NCBI RefSeq assembly: GCF_016741775.1
Contig: NZ_JAERRK010000003.1
Span: forward strand, 248,001 to 312,000
DNA length: 64,000 nucleotides
Source of the DNA: Streptomyces actinomycinicus
Lineage (GTDB): Bacteria > Actinomycetota > Actinomycetes > Streptomycetales > Streptomycetaceae
Reading direction: 5' to 3'
Shown: in pieces, positions 57,520-64,000 of the stretch
How positions within the stretch are numbered: position 1 is the first letter of the stretch
How the letters are laid out: the number at the start of each line of letters is the position of its first letter
Notes under the pieces: model-generated
Database searches by the model: none
Seen by the model: only the letters and a program-made list of their open reading frames with translations
Told to the model about the DNA's origin: nothing
Program-made: the position numbers and the translations under genes

Positions 57520-57553
57520 TGGCCGCCCCGATCCAATCCCCCGGACCCGGACC

Positions 57554-57571
57554 TTTCGCGTGTCGGCGAAA
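57554..57571. promoter_or_regulatory. Candidate ArsR operator before the MFS gene
   Basis: TTTCGC and GCGAAA form a perfect inverted repeat with a 6-bp spacer, 40 bp before the MFS start, in the region shared with the ArsR gene. Confidence 0.45.
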
Positions 57572-57611
57572 CAATATCGAGTCCTTTCCGCCCCGCCCGA
57601 GACTCCGGGCC

Positions 57612-58859
57612 ATGCCCCGTTACCGATCGCTGATCCGCACCCCGGAGTTCACGCCGCTCTTCCTCGGCACTGCCGCCCAGAACGCCGCCGCCACCGTCGG
57701 CGGTCTCGCCCTCGCCACGCTCGTGTACCGGGCGACCGGCTCCCCGCTGCTGTCGGCGGTGAGCATGTTCGGACCGTCGCTCGCGCAGGTGCTGGGCGCG
57801 ACGTTCCTGCTCTCCGGCGCCGACCGGCTGCCCCCGCGTACGACCCTGACCGCCGTCTCGCTGGCTTTCGCGGCCGGCACGGCACTCCAGGCGCTGCCCG
57901 GCCTCCCGACCGGCGCGCTCCTCACCGTCGTACTCCTGCTGGGCCTGGTCGCCTCGCTGGGCGGCGGGGTCCGCTGGGGCCTGCTGAACGAGATCCTCAC
58001 GAAGGACGGCTACCTGCCCGGCCGTTCGCTGTTCAACATGATGAGCGGTCTGACGCAGATCACCGGCTACGCCACGGGCGGTGCCCTGCTGACCGCCCTC
58101 TCCCCGCGGACCTGCCTGCTCCTCGCCGCGGCCCTGTACCTGACGGCCGCGCTCACCCTGCGCCTCGGCCTGACCGCCCGCCCGCCCAGGGCCACGGGCC
58201 GGCCCTCCCCGTCGGCGACCTGGCGTACCAACGCCGAGCTGTGGTCGTCCCGCCCGCGCCGGCTCACCTACCTGGGCCTGTGGCTGCCCAACGGCCTGGT
58301 GGTCGGCTGCGAGTCGCTGTACGTGGCGTACACCCCCGGCGCGGCCGGCACCCTGTTCGCGTGCGCGGCGCTCGGCATGTTCGCGGGGGACGTGACGGTG
58401 GGCCGCCTGCTCCCGCCCGCCGCCCGCTCCCGCGCGACCACCCCCCTGCTGCTCCTCCTGGCCGCGCCCTACCTCCTCTTCCTCCTGCACCCGCCACTGC
58501 CGGTCGCGGCGTTCTGCGTGGCCGTCGCCTCCGTGGGCTTCGGTGCGAGCCTGGCCCAGCAGGAGCGCCTCATGGCACTGACCGCCGACGAACTGGCCGG
58601 ACACGCCCTGGGGTTGCACTCGGCGGGAATGCTGACCCTGCAGGGCCTGAGCGCGGCACTGGCGGGCTCGCTGGCCCAACTGACGTCACCGGCAGTCGCG
58701 ATGGCGGCGACGGCGGCGACGTCACTGCTGGCGACGCTGGCGCTGGCTACGGCAACTCGTCGCGCCCAGCCCCCTGCTGCGGCGGAACCCCAGTCTCCCC
58801 CGTCCAGCTCTTCTCGCTCTTCTCGTTCTCGCTGTTCTTCTCGCGCGGCCTCTCGCTGA
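57612..58859 (+). CDS. MFS transporter
   Basis: A 415-residue major facilitator. About 12 helices are visible (FLGTAAQNAAATVGGLALATLVYR, LLTVVLLLGLVASLGGGVRWGLL, LLLLLAAPYLLFLLHPPLPVAAFCVAVASVGFG and others). The conserved loop after helix 2 reads SGADRLPPR. It most likely exports a small compound, with the divergent ArsR regulator as repressor. The last 38 residues (AQPPAAAEPQSPPSSSSRSS...) are low complexity and lie on the strand opposite the slipin C-terminus. The original stop may have been lost, extending the frame by about 110 bases into its convergent neighbour. Confidence 0.87.
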   Translation: MPRYRSLIRTPEFTPLFLGTAAQNAAATVGGLALATLVYRATGSPLLSAVSMFGPSLAQVLGATFLLSGADRLPPRTTLTAVSLAFAAGTALQALPGLPTGALLTVVLLLGLVASLGGGVRWGLLNEILTKDGYLPGRSLFNMMSGLTQITGYATGGALLTALSPRTCLLLAAALYLTAALTLRLGLTARPPRATGRPSPSATWRTNAELWSSRPRRLTYLGLWLPNGLVVGCESLYVAYTPGAAGTLFACAALGMFAGDVTVGRLLPPAARSRATTPLLLLLAAPYLLFLLHPPLPVAAFCVAVASVGFGASLAQQERLMALTADELAGHALGLHSAGMLTLQGLSAALAGSLAQLTSPAVAMAATAATSLLATLALATATRRAQPPAAAEPQSPPSSSSRSSRSRCSSRAASR

Positions 58860-59631
58860 GGTCGGCGTCGATCTTCGCCACGGCCCGGTCGAAGTAGCGC
58901 AGCAGCTCGACCGGGAACGGCATGACGAGCGTGGAGTTCTTCTCGGCGGCCACCTCGACGACGGTCTGGAGGAGCCGCAGCTGCATCGCCTCGGGCGTGT
59001 CCGACATGATCCGGGACGCGTTGGCGAGCTGCTGCGCGGCCTGGAACTCACCGTCCGCGGTGATGACCCGGGCCCGCCGCTCCCGCTCGGCCTCGGCCTG
59101 CCGGGACATGGACCGCTTCAGCGACTCCGGAAGCTGTACGTCCTTGATCTCGACCCGGTCGATGTGGATGCCCCACCCCGCGGCCGGGCTGTCGATCATC
59201 AGCGCCAGCCCCTCGTGCAGCCGCTCCCGGTCGCTCAGCAGGTCATCGAGATCGCTCTTGCCGATGATGGACCGCAGGGAGGACTGGGCGACCTGGCCGA
59301 CGGCGAAGACGTAGTCCTGCACCTCGATGGCCGCGCGCACGGGGTCGGTCACCCGGAAATAGACGACGGCGTCGACCTTCACCGACACGTTGTCCCGGGT
59401 GATGCCCTCCTGGGTGGGCACCGGCATGGTCACGACTTGCACGTTCACCTTGCGCATCCGGTCGGCGAACGGGATCAGGAAGGTGATGCCGGGCTGCCGG
59501 TGGGTCGGCAGGGCCTTGCCCCACCGGAACACGACCCCGCGCTCCACCTGGTTGACGACCCGCATCCCGCTCTTCAGCACGAGCAGCAGAAGCACGGCCA
59601 CGACCACCACTGCGACGACGGTGCCTTCCAT
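58747..59631 (-). CDS. Slipin/stomatin-like SPFH protein
   Basis: A 294-residue SPFH protein. One N-terminal helix (VVAVVVVAVLLLLVL) anchors it; the SPFH domain follows (RVVNQVERGVVFRWGKALPTHRQPGITFLIPFADRMRKVNVQVVTMPVPTQEGITRDNVSVKVDAVVYFRV). A coiled coil (RQAEAERERRARVITADGEFQAAQQLANAS) and an acidic tail complete it. Slipins form oligomers at the membrane and influence membrane microdomains; in other bacteria a NfeD protein is the partner, but none is adjacent here. Its 3' end overlaps the MFS gene by 113 bp in the convergent orientation. Confidence 0.92.
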   Translation of the reverse strand: MEGTVVAVVVVAVLLLLVLKSGMRVVNQVERGVVFRWGKALPTHRQPGITFLIPFADRMRKVNVQVVTMPVPTQEGITRDNVSVKVDAVVYFRVTDPVRAAIEVQDYVFAVGQVAQSSLRSIIGKSDLDDLLSDRERLHEGLALMIDSPAAGWGIHIDRVEIKDVQLPESLKRSMSRQAEAERERRARVITADGEFQAAQQLANASRIMSDTPEAMQLRLLQTVVEVAAEKNSTLVMPFPVELLRYFDRAVAKIDADLSERPREKNSENEKSEKSWTGETGVPPQQGAGRDELP

Positions 59632-59937
59632 GGCACTCCCATCTTCGACGCGACACGGACATGGGGGAGGACAGCGTGAAGGGCGCCGACGGATGCGACC
59701 CGGGCGTCAGGGAAACGTAAAGAAACCGCCGGACGACCGTCAGGAGCAAGTCCGTTCAGACCATCCGGACACCCTCGCCGGGCACAGGACGCCCGCAATG
59801 GACCGGCCCCGCGGACTCGCCGCAGACGGACTCGGGCTCGAGAACGCTGGCAGGGCTACGAGGCCGGTGAATCGGAGACCCCGTACCCCACCACTGCGAA
59901 CTCTGGGCGTGACGGTCACCGAGGTCTCCCGGGCACG
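59632..59937. other. Noncoding gap
   Basis: 306 bp between the slipin start and the stop of the DUF6193 gene. Short open frames lack codon bias. I see no tRNA, hairpin or repeat worth reporting; the slipin promoter must lie here. Confidence 0.4.
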
Positions 59938-60648
59938 TCAGCCGGCCGCCTGAAGCAGATGGCGGACAGCCGCCACTGCCTCCTCCGCAGTCGTCGTCTC
60001 GGCGAGGACCTCACCCATGTAGTTGGCGCTAATGGTGTAGGGCTTCTCCCGGTGAGCGTCCAGGCACATCGGAACGACGGTGAGGTCAGGGCGGATAGTG
60101 GTAGAAAATCGAAGCGTCCAGTGGCTGGTGAACGGGTAGAGGCAGCGCAGCGTCGGCTCGGCATACGCCGCCTCGATGAGCGCGCGGTACTCGGGCCAGT
60201 CCTGCTCGCCCGCTTCTGTGCGCAGATGCTGCCACTCGGACTCGGTCAGTTGCGCCGAATCGGGTTCTGCCACTTCGTAGCGGCCGGTGAGATGCACGAA
60301 CGGCGCCGCTCGCTGGATGTCGGCCAGCTCCGCCCCTTCGTGCCAGGCTTGCGCAGCACGGACGGCCTGGGTCAGGTCCTCCGTCCATCCATCGATGAGT
60401 GCCAAACCCTGAAACGCCTCGCAGCCACGGATCGACCACCGCCGTTCGACCACCCACCCCGAGATGCCCAAGACCGTCCGGTGTGGAACCGTGCTCGCCA
60501 CGGCGGCATAGCGCAGCGGGTCAGACTCCGAGACCTGGAACGGGACGGAGATGCCGTCCCTGGCCGCAACGGCCTGGAGCGCTGCTGCGAGGCTACCTTC
60601 GGCCGCAATGTCGGGATAGAGAGCTGCTAGATCAGGTGACTTGGCCAT
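59938..60648 (-). CDS. DUF6193-type protein
   Basis: A 236-residue soluble protein, DUF6193-like. Features are DLAALYPDIAAEGSLAAALQAVAA at the N-terminus, GISGWVVERRWSIRGCEAFQGLALIDGWTEDLTQAVRAAQAWHEGAELADIQRAAPFVHLTGRYEVAE in the centre, and EYRALIEAAYAEPTLRCLYPFTSHWTLRFSTT near the C-terminus. The family is common in Streptomyces and often sits in natural-product or accessory loci; its activity is not known. The ATG at 60648 is chosen; the frame continues 29 codons upstream into low-quality sequence. Confidence 0.78.
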   Translation of the reverse strand: MAKSPDLAALYPDIAAEGSLAAALQAVAARDGISVPFQVSESDPLRYAAVASTVPHRTVLGISGWVVERRWSIRGCEAFQGLALIDGWTEDLTQAVRAAQAWHEGAELADIQRAAPFVHLTGRYEVAEPDSAQLTESEWQHLRTEAGEQDWPEYRALIEAAYAEPTLRCLYPFTSHWTLRFSTTIRPDLTVVPMCLDAHREKPYTISANYMGEVLAETTTAEEAVAAVRHLLQAAG

Positions 60649-61144
60649 GGACCAAGATTGTGCCGCAGCCACTCGAATCAGAAGCCGAAGAAGTGAAGGG
60701 CCGGGCCTCTGACTTGCGCCCCTGAGATCGATCAACGCTGCGACCTGCGACTTGGCTGTCGGTGGTTGTCAGCGTTGGTCGTCGTTGAGCGACCTTCGAC
60801 GGCCCCAGGACGGCCCGCATGGCTTCCGGCTCGCTGGCGTGTCAGTGTCACGTCTTTATCTGCTGGGAGCGAGGTAACTGCCTGCGGTACTGGGGAAGGG
60901 GAGGCAATTGGCTTCGTGGGTTACGCCGCTTCCGGGTGGTGTGGGCGTTGTCAGGGCAGCGGCGGCAGGCCCTTTGGTCACAGGCACGATTCAGAACCGT
61001 CGCGACGCCCGGCTCATCGCTGATCTCGAACGCAATTGGGAGCTGCTGGCCTTGACTGATCCGACACCGGGTGTGCTTCAGACGGAGGGGTGATTGTCGG
61101 CAAGCGGCCGGCTGGTGAAGCTCGCCTGGCAGAGGCGCTCGTAG
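60649..61144. other. Noncoding gap before the integrase relic
   Basis: About 500 bp with no gene that I can support. Codon bias is absent in all frames. It may include decayed element sequence next to the integrase relic, but nothing recognisable remains. Confidence 0.35.
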
Positions 61145-61393
61145 GCCTTCTGCACCTTCACCCCCGTCACCCAGTCCGCCGGACTCCGCGTCATCCGGCT
61201 GCACGACGCTCGGCACGGCACCGCCACGCTGCTCACGGCTGCCGGGGTCGCGCCTCGCGTCGTGATGGAGATCTTGGGCCACTCCCAGATCAGCATCACC
61301 ACGGACGTCTACACCCACGTCGTCCAGGACACGCAGCGCGAGGCCATGAGCCACATGGATCGCCTGCTGCGGAGGCGTCCCGGTCGTCAGTGA
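61145..61393 (+). pseudogene. Tyrosine recombinase (integrase) C-terminal relic
   Basis: Eighty-two codons match the C-terminal catalytic part of a phage-type tyrosine recombinase: RLHDARHGTATLLTAAGV (catalytic R and H), VMEILGHSQISITTDVYTHV with the G-H and active Tyr, and a basic tail ending RRRPGRQ. A TAG stop precedes the first codon, and no N-terminal half is present. It points at the tRNA fragment 70 bp downstream, the normal place for an integrase next to its attachment site. It is the remains of an integrative element. Confidence 0.85.
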
Positions 61394-61423
61394 CCGACCC
61401 CGTTGATGTCAGAAGTAGATGTC

Positions 61424-61458
61424 AAAGGCCCCGGACCATGATCGGTCCGGGGCCTTTT
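61424..61458. terminator. Strong hairpin between integrase relic and tRNA fragment
   Basis: AAAGGCCCCGGACC pairs with GGTCCGGGGCCTTT around a 6-nt loop. The stem ends in T-runs on both strands, so it can terminate in both directions, after the integrase and after the tRNA. Confidence 0.88.
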
Positions 61459-61464
61459 CCCTTG

Positions 61465-61508
61465 TGCCCCCGGCAGGATTCGAACCTGCGACACCCGCTT
61501 TAGGAGAG
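61465..61508 (-). other. 3' part of a tRNA gene (attachment-site fragment)
   Basis: About 44 bp read, on the minus strand, as the 3' part of a tRNA: anticodon loop CTCCTAA (anticodon CCU, so Arg), anticodon-stem strand AGCGG, T-arm GCAGG-TTCGAAT-CCTGC and acceptor CGGGGGC plus A. The D-arm and 5' acceptor (GCCCCCG expected) are missing; the sequence departs upstream of the anticodon loop. This is a typical att scar left by an element integrated into the tRNA 3' end. A CCA end is not visible. Confidence 0.8.
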
Positions 61509-61830
61509 AGGCGGGGGAGTGGGGTCGCTGGCCTGGGGCTTCGATACCTGGCCAGGCTGCCGCGAACTTCGCCGTGTGGCGCCCCTGTTGACCGTGGCTG
61601 ACCCCTGCATCTGGCACGGCAGTGGCACGAACTTCAGCCGACGACAGCCAGCCACGATGGCGGGTGCGCCGGCCGTCCAGGCGCGCGTGTGCCTCGCTGT
61701 AGCCCCACCGGCCCTAGCCACGCTGCCATGCCATTGACTAGAGCAACCCGCTACAGCCGGCCGGTGAGGACGATGCGGGAGCTCGCTCTTTCGGCGTGGG
61801 TCACAGGAGGACAATGTCAACTAATGCTGC
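61509..61830. other. Gap to the right of the tRNA fragment
   Basis: 322 bp without a convincing gene. GC content falls from the left to the right end. It is the inner edge of the accessory segment, and I see no integrase or excisionase in it. Confidence 0.35.
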
Positions 61831-63237
61831 CTATCCATTTCTTCTTGTCGACTGCGTGCTAAGGATGACTTCAAATGCAAGAAGTCGAACAAGGTCGATG
61901 TCTGGCCCGAGAGCCTCTGCTTCATCACTCTGAGGTAGCAATGCCGGTACGTTCTGATATTTAGGATCATCCTTAGAATGTACAATCCTGTTTCGAATTC
62001 TGTACACCCGGTCAGCCACTTGGTGCGCAAGTGGCGTATTTCGATTTTCGGGATTGATGCTGTCTGTAATCCCCCTGATCGGCCCCTGCTTGCTGAAATA
62101 CTTCCCCCAGTCGTGTTCTGTGAAGAAATCTTGCAGGACGCCACCTCGCACGAACTCCTGCAACAGTACGCGGAGCTGCGTGGACTCTGAGGAGCTAGCG
62201 GCGTTCTCCGCCACGGAAAGAATGCGCATCAAGTACTTATCCTGACTGGCGTCGAAACGCTGATCGGAAAGTTCGAGCTCTAGTTGCCGCAAGGCGCTTC
62301 TTCTGATCGCGACAGGGAAAAAATTCTCCAGGACTTGATAGTAAGAGAGAAAGGCCAGGGAGGGATTCCCTGTAGCGCTGCCCGCAAATCCGAACAATAC
62401 TGAAACGTCTGGATCGATCTTCGTGCGTGGGAAGCGAACCACCCGACTAGGACGCTCACGACGCAAACGGTGTCGGCGGTCAGTCCTCGTTGGCCAGCGA
62501 ACAAGTCTCATTTTGGCGCCGTTCCGAACTTCTAGCTCATAAACGAACGAGTTCAGGAGTAGCTCGGCTTCAGCTTCCAGCTCATCTTGTTGGGAAGGAG
62601 AACCGAACTCTACTTTTACGCTGAGAGGAAACCTTGCCCGGTGCTGGTATCCCACGTTAGCGAGGACATGGCATGCGGGAGACGGGGCGGAGATCTCCAT
62701 GCATATGCCTGAATCTGAAACATGGAGCGATGGAATTCGGTCTCTGGCGTTCAGGACTCCGGCTGACACTGTTAGGAAGGCGTTGGCCTCAAGCTTATGT
62801 TTGCAGTCGCCGTCAACTTCCTCGGGCACTGCGTGCATCAATGACCGTAGGAGCGAATTACTGCTAGGAAGAAACGCGCTGTTGGCACGGAGTAGCACCT
62901 CAACATATCCGCGACTCGGAATAGTGATGCCTGCCCATTTCTTGCAAGAGTTGACTCCAAGTTGGAGCTGGTTCAGCAGAAGGCTCGATTGCTGCCGGGG
63001 GATGGCTGTGCCGTACGCCGCGCCCTCGTCCCAGTTTGGATGTGCGGAAAATGATAGATAGTCCTCCCCTGTCTCCTTGATGTCGATTTTGTGACTTGAT
63101 AGATCGCGAACAACGTTCTTTTCGGTCGATGACAATTCTGTAGGCTGGGAGAGGTTGCTTGCGGCTTCGACTGCCCCCAGTTCCGATACCTCTTCGTCGG
63201 CCTCGTTCCATTCACTATCATTAGCGAGTTCTGACAC
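61831..63237 (-). CDS. HEPN-like protein of an accessory element (candidate defence gene)
   Basis: A 468-residue protein. The C-terminal part has RNRIVHSKDD near residue 416, an R-x4-H motif typical of HEPN RNases, followed by helices LVRLLAFEVILSTQ. The middle is helical (SFLSYYQVLENFFPVAIRR, ELELSDQRFDASQDKYLMRIL) and the first 230 residues form an unrecognised domain of beta character. The GC content is clearly lower than elsewhere in the window, and codons such as AGT, TTG and AAA are common, so the gene is foreign. GTG starts it, with GGAGGGG six bases upstream. HEPN proteins often act as abortive-infection RNases; that is inference here. Confidence 0.75.
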   Translation of the reverse strand: MSELANDSEWNEADEEVSELGAVEAASNLSQPTELSSTEKNVVRDLSSHKIDIKETGEDYLSFSAHPNWDEGAAYGTAIPRQQSSLLLNQLQLGVNSCKKWAGITIPSRGYVEVLLRANSAFLPSSNSLLRSLMHAVPEEVDGDCKHKLEANAFLTVSAGVLNARDRIPSLHVSDSGICMEISAPSPACHVLANVGYQHRARFPLSVKVEFGSPSQQDELEAEAELLLNSFVYELEVRNGAKMRLVRWPTRTDRRHRLRRERPSRVVRFPRTKIDPDVSVLFGFAGSATGNPSLAFLSYYQVLENFFPVAIRRSALRQLELELSDQRFDASQDKYLMRILSVAENAASSSESTQLRVLLQEFVRGGVLQDFFTEHDWGKYFSKQGPIRGITDSINPENRNTPLAHQVADRVYRIRNRIVHSKDDPKYQNVPALLPQSDEAEALGPDIDLVRLLAFEVILSTQSTRRNG

Positions 63238-63444
63238 GTAGCACCCCTCCTATGGCGAAGAGCAACGATGTTAGTCGGCATCCAAGCTCTGTGGAGTGGT
63301 TTTGATGAATGGTTGGCCCGGTCCTGGATCGACCTGATCGGGTGCTTGTGCGAACTCGGCAACCCGGGCCGGCTACGACGTGCGAAAATGTGCATAAGAG
63401 CCCCTGACCGTCGCCTCCCAGCCACGATGTATCCCTTCCTCGCA

Positions 63445-63969
63445 TCAGGCAACTGACCGTTGTACGCGTGGCACGGGCGCCGGCCGGGCTGGAGCGGGGC
63501 GGAGACAGGAGCGCAGGCCCGGCCGGGGGCCGGGCCGCGCGCGGTGAGCGGAGCGAGCCGCCTTGAACCTGTAGAGAAAGTTGTAACTCAGTCTGTCTGG
63601 GGGGGGCTTGAAGTCGTGTGCGCACGCCGGTAGTTCGGCCGCCTGACGGTGTGCGAGTGGCAGGAAGAGCACCGGTCGGATCGTCCAGGTGATGCGGGTC
63701 TTGGCGTGGGTCACTGACACCGTGCACGGTTCGGCGCGCAACAGGGCTCGGCGGGTTTCGATGCGGCCCTCGTACAGCCACTCCCATGCCTCATCGGAGG
63801 CGTCTGCGTCCAGGGCCGGTGAGATCGTGCGCAGTGCGACCGCTACCCAACGGTCGGCCTGGGGCGCCGAGTATGCGTCGAACGATGCCAGCAGTGCCGG
63901 CCCCCACTGCTCGGTCAGGTCCTCGGTCCAGCACTCGCACCAGTAGCCCCGCTGCGGCGGCTTCAGCAT
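63445..63969 (-). CDS. Hypothetical protein of accessory type
   Basis: A 174-residue protein. The first 110 residues look genuine (MLKPPQRGYWCECWTEDLTEQWGP, LASFDAYSAPQADRWVAVALRTI, AWEWLYEGRIETRRALLRAEPCTVSVTHAKTRITWTIRPVLFLPLA). The C-terminal 50 residues are Arg/Pro-rich and low-complexity and may be out of frame. AGGAGG lies six bases before the ATG. I do not recognise a family. Confidence 0.6.
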   Translation of the reverse strand: MLKPPQRGYWCECWTEDLTEQWGPALLASFDAYSAPQADRWVAVALRTISPALDADASDEAWEWLYEGRIETRRALLRAEPCTVSVTHAKTRITWTIRPVLFLPLAHRQAAELPACAHDFKPPPDRLSYNFLYRFKAARSAHRARPGPRPGLRSCLRPAPARPAPVPRVQRSVA

Positions 63970-64000
63970 GGGTGGCCTCCTAGCGGACCGTCCGCGTACA

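Noticed and set aside
59840..59900. A possible tRNA-like stretch in the slipin upstream gap
   Set aside because: No cloverleaf can be drawn: T-arm and acceptor do not pair.

Overview
The window is high-GC actinobacterial DNA. GTG starts, Streptomyces-type regulators (AfsK/AfsS/AfsR, XRE-DUF397, a SARP with NB-ARC and TPR domains) and gene order all point to a Streptomyces chromosome. From about 4.7 to 58 kb it looks like chromosomal core. The last 2.5 kb is different: one gene of clearly lower GC lies beside a tRNA fragment and an integrase remnant, which is the signature of an integrated element boundary.

Layout. 0-5 kb: lipid or isoprenoid-type catabolic genes (DoxX, DUF35, thiolase-like, acyl-CoA dehydrogenase) plus a deazaflavin nitroreductase. 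4.7-7.5 kb: a LysE exporter with its Lrp regulator, a TetR regulator and a VOC protein. 7.6-18.3 kb: the afsK ... afsS-afsR global antibiotic-regulation locus. It is split by a second catabolic block (enoyl-CoA hydratase, DUF35, thiolase-like, acyl-CoA ligase). 18.4-30.2 kb: an amidohydrolase, a VWA-PP2C-kinase triad, then LLM oxidoreductases, an SDR, a D-aminoacylase-type amidohydrolase and an aldehyde dehydrogenase. 30-43 kb: housekeeping and accessory genes including fused FO synthase (fbiC), PadR, a CehA-type PHP hydrolase, a Cys-less L,D-transpeptidase-like protein and a degenerate ADP-ribosylglycohydrolase. 43-60 kb: a sodium symporter, SDR, membrane protein, a DD-carboxypeptidase with a very long disordered tail, GPP34, XRE/DUF397, MerR, glutathione peroxidase, ArsR, MFS and slipin. 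60-64 kb: DUF6193, integrase relic, tRNA fragment, and an AT-richer HEPN-like gene.

The most coherent unexplained signal is one 15-bp operator, CTGAC-N5-GTCAG. It occurs ten times (perfect or near-perfect) at eight gene starts scattered over 46 kb. All but one of these lie next to catabolic genes of acyl-CoA or redox type, and an eleventh near-match covers the start codon of the TetR gene at 5981-6628. I infer that this TetR protein controls a dispersed catabolic regulon. Several of its promoters carry the -10 box inside or just after the operator with the start codon 7-8 nt downstream, so they are probably leaderless. The regulon includes two DUF35 proteins, two thiolase-fold proteins lacking the usual Cys nucleophile (Ltp2-like aldolase candidates) and LLM oxidoreductases. 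Cofactor F420 may tie in through fbiC and the Ddn-family proteins.

Other notable features are five different intergenic minisatellites, an afsS leader hairpin, MerR and PadR promoter architectures, and pseudoenzymes.
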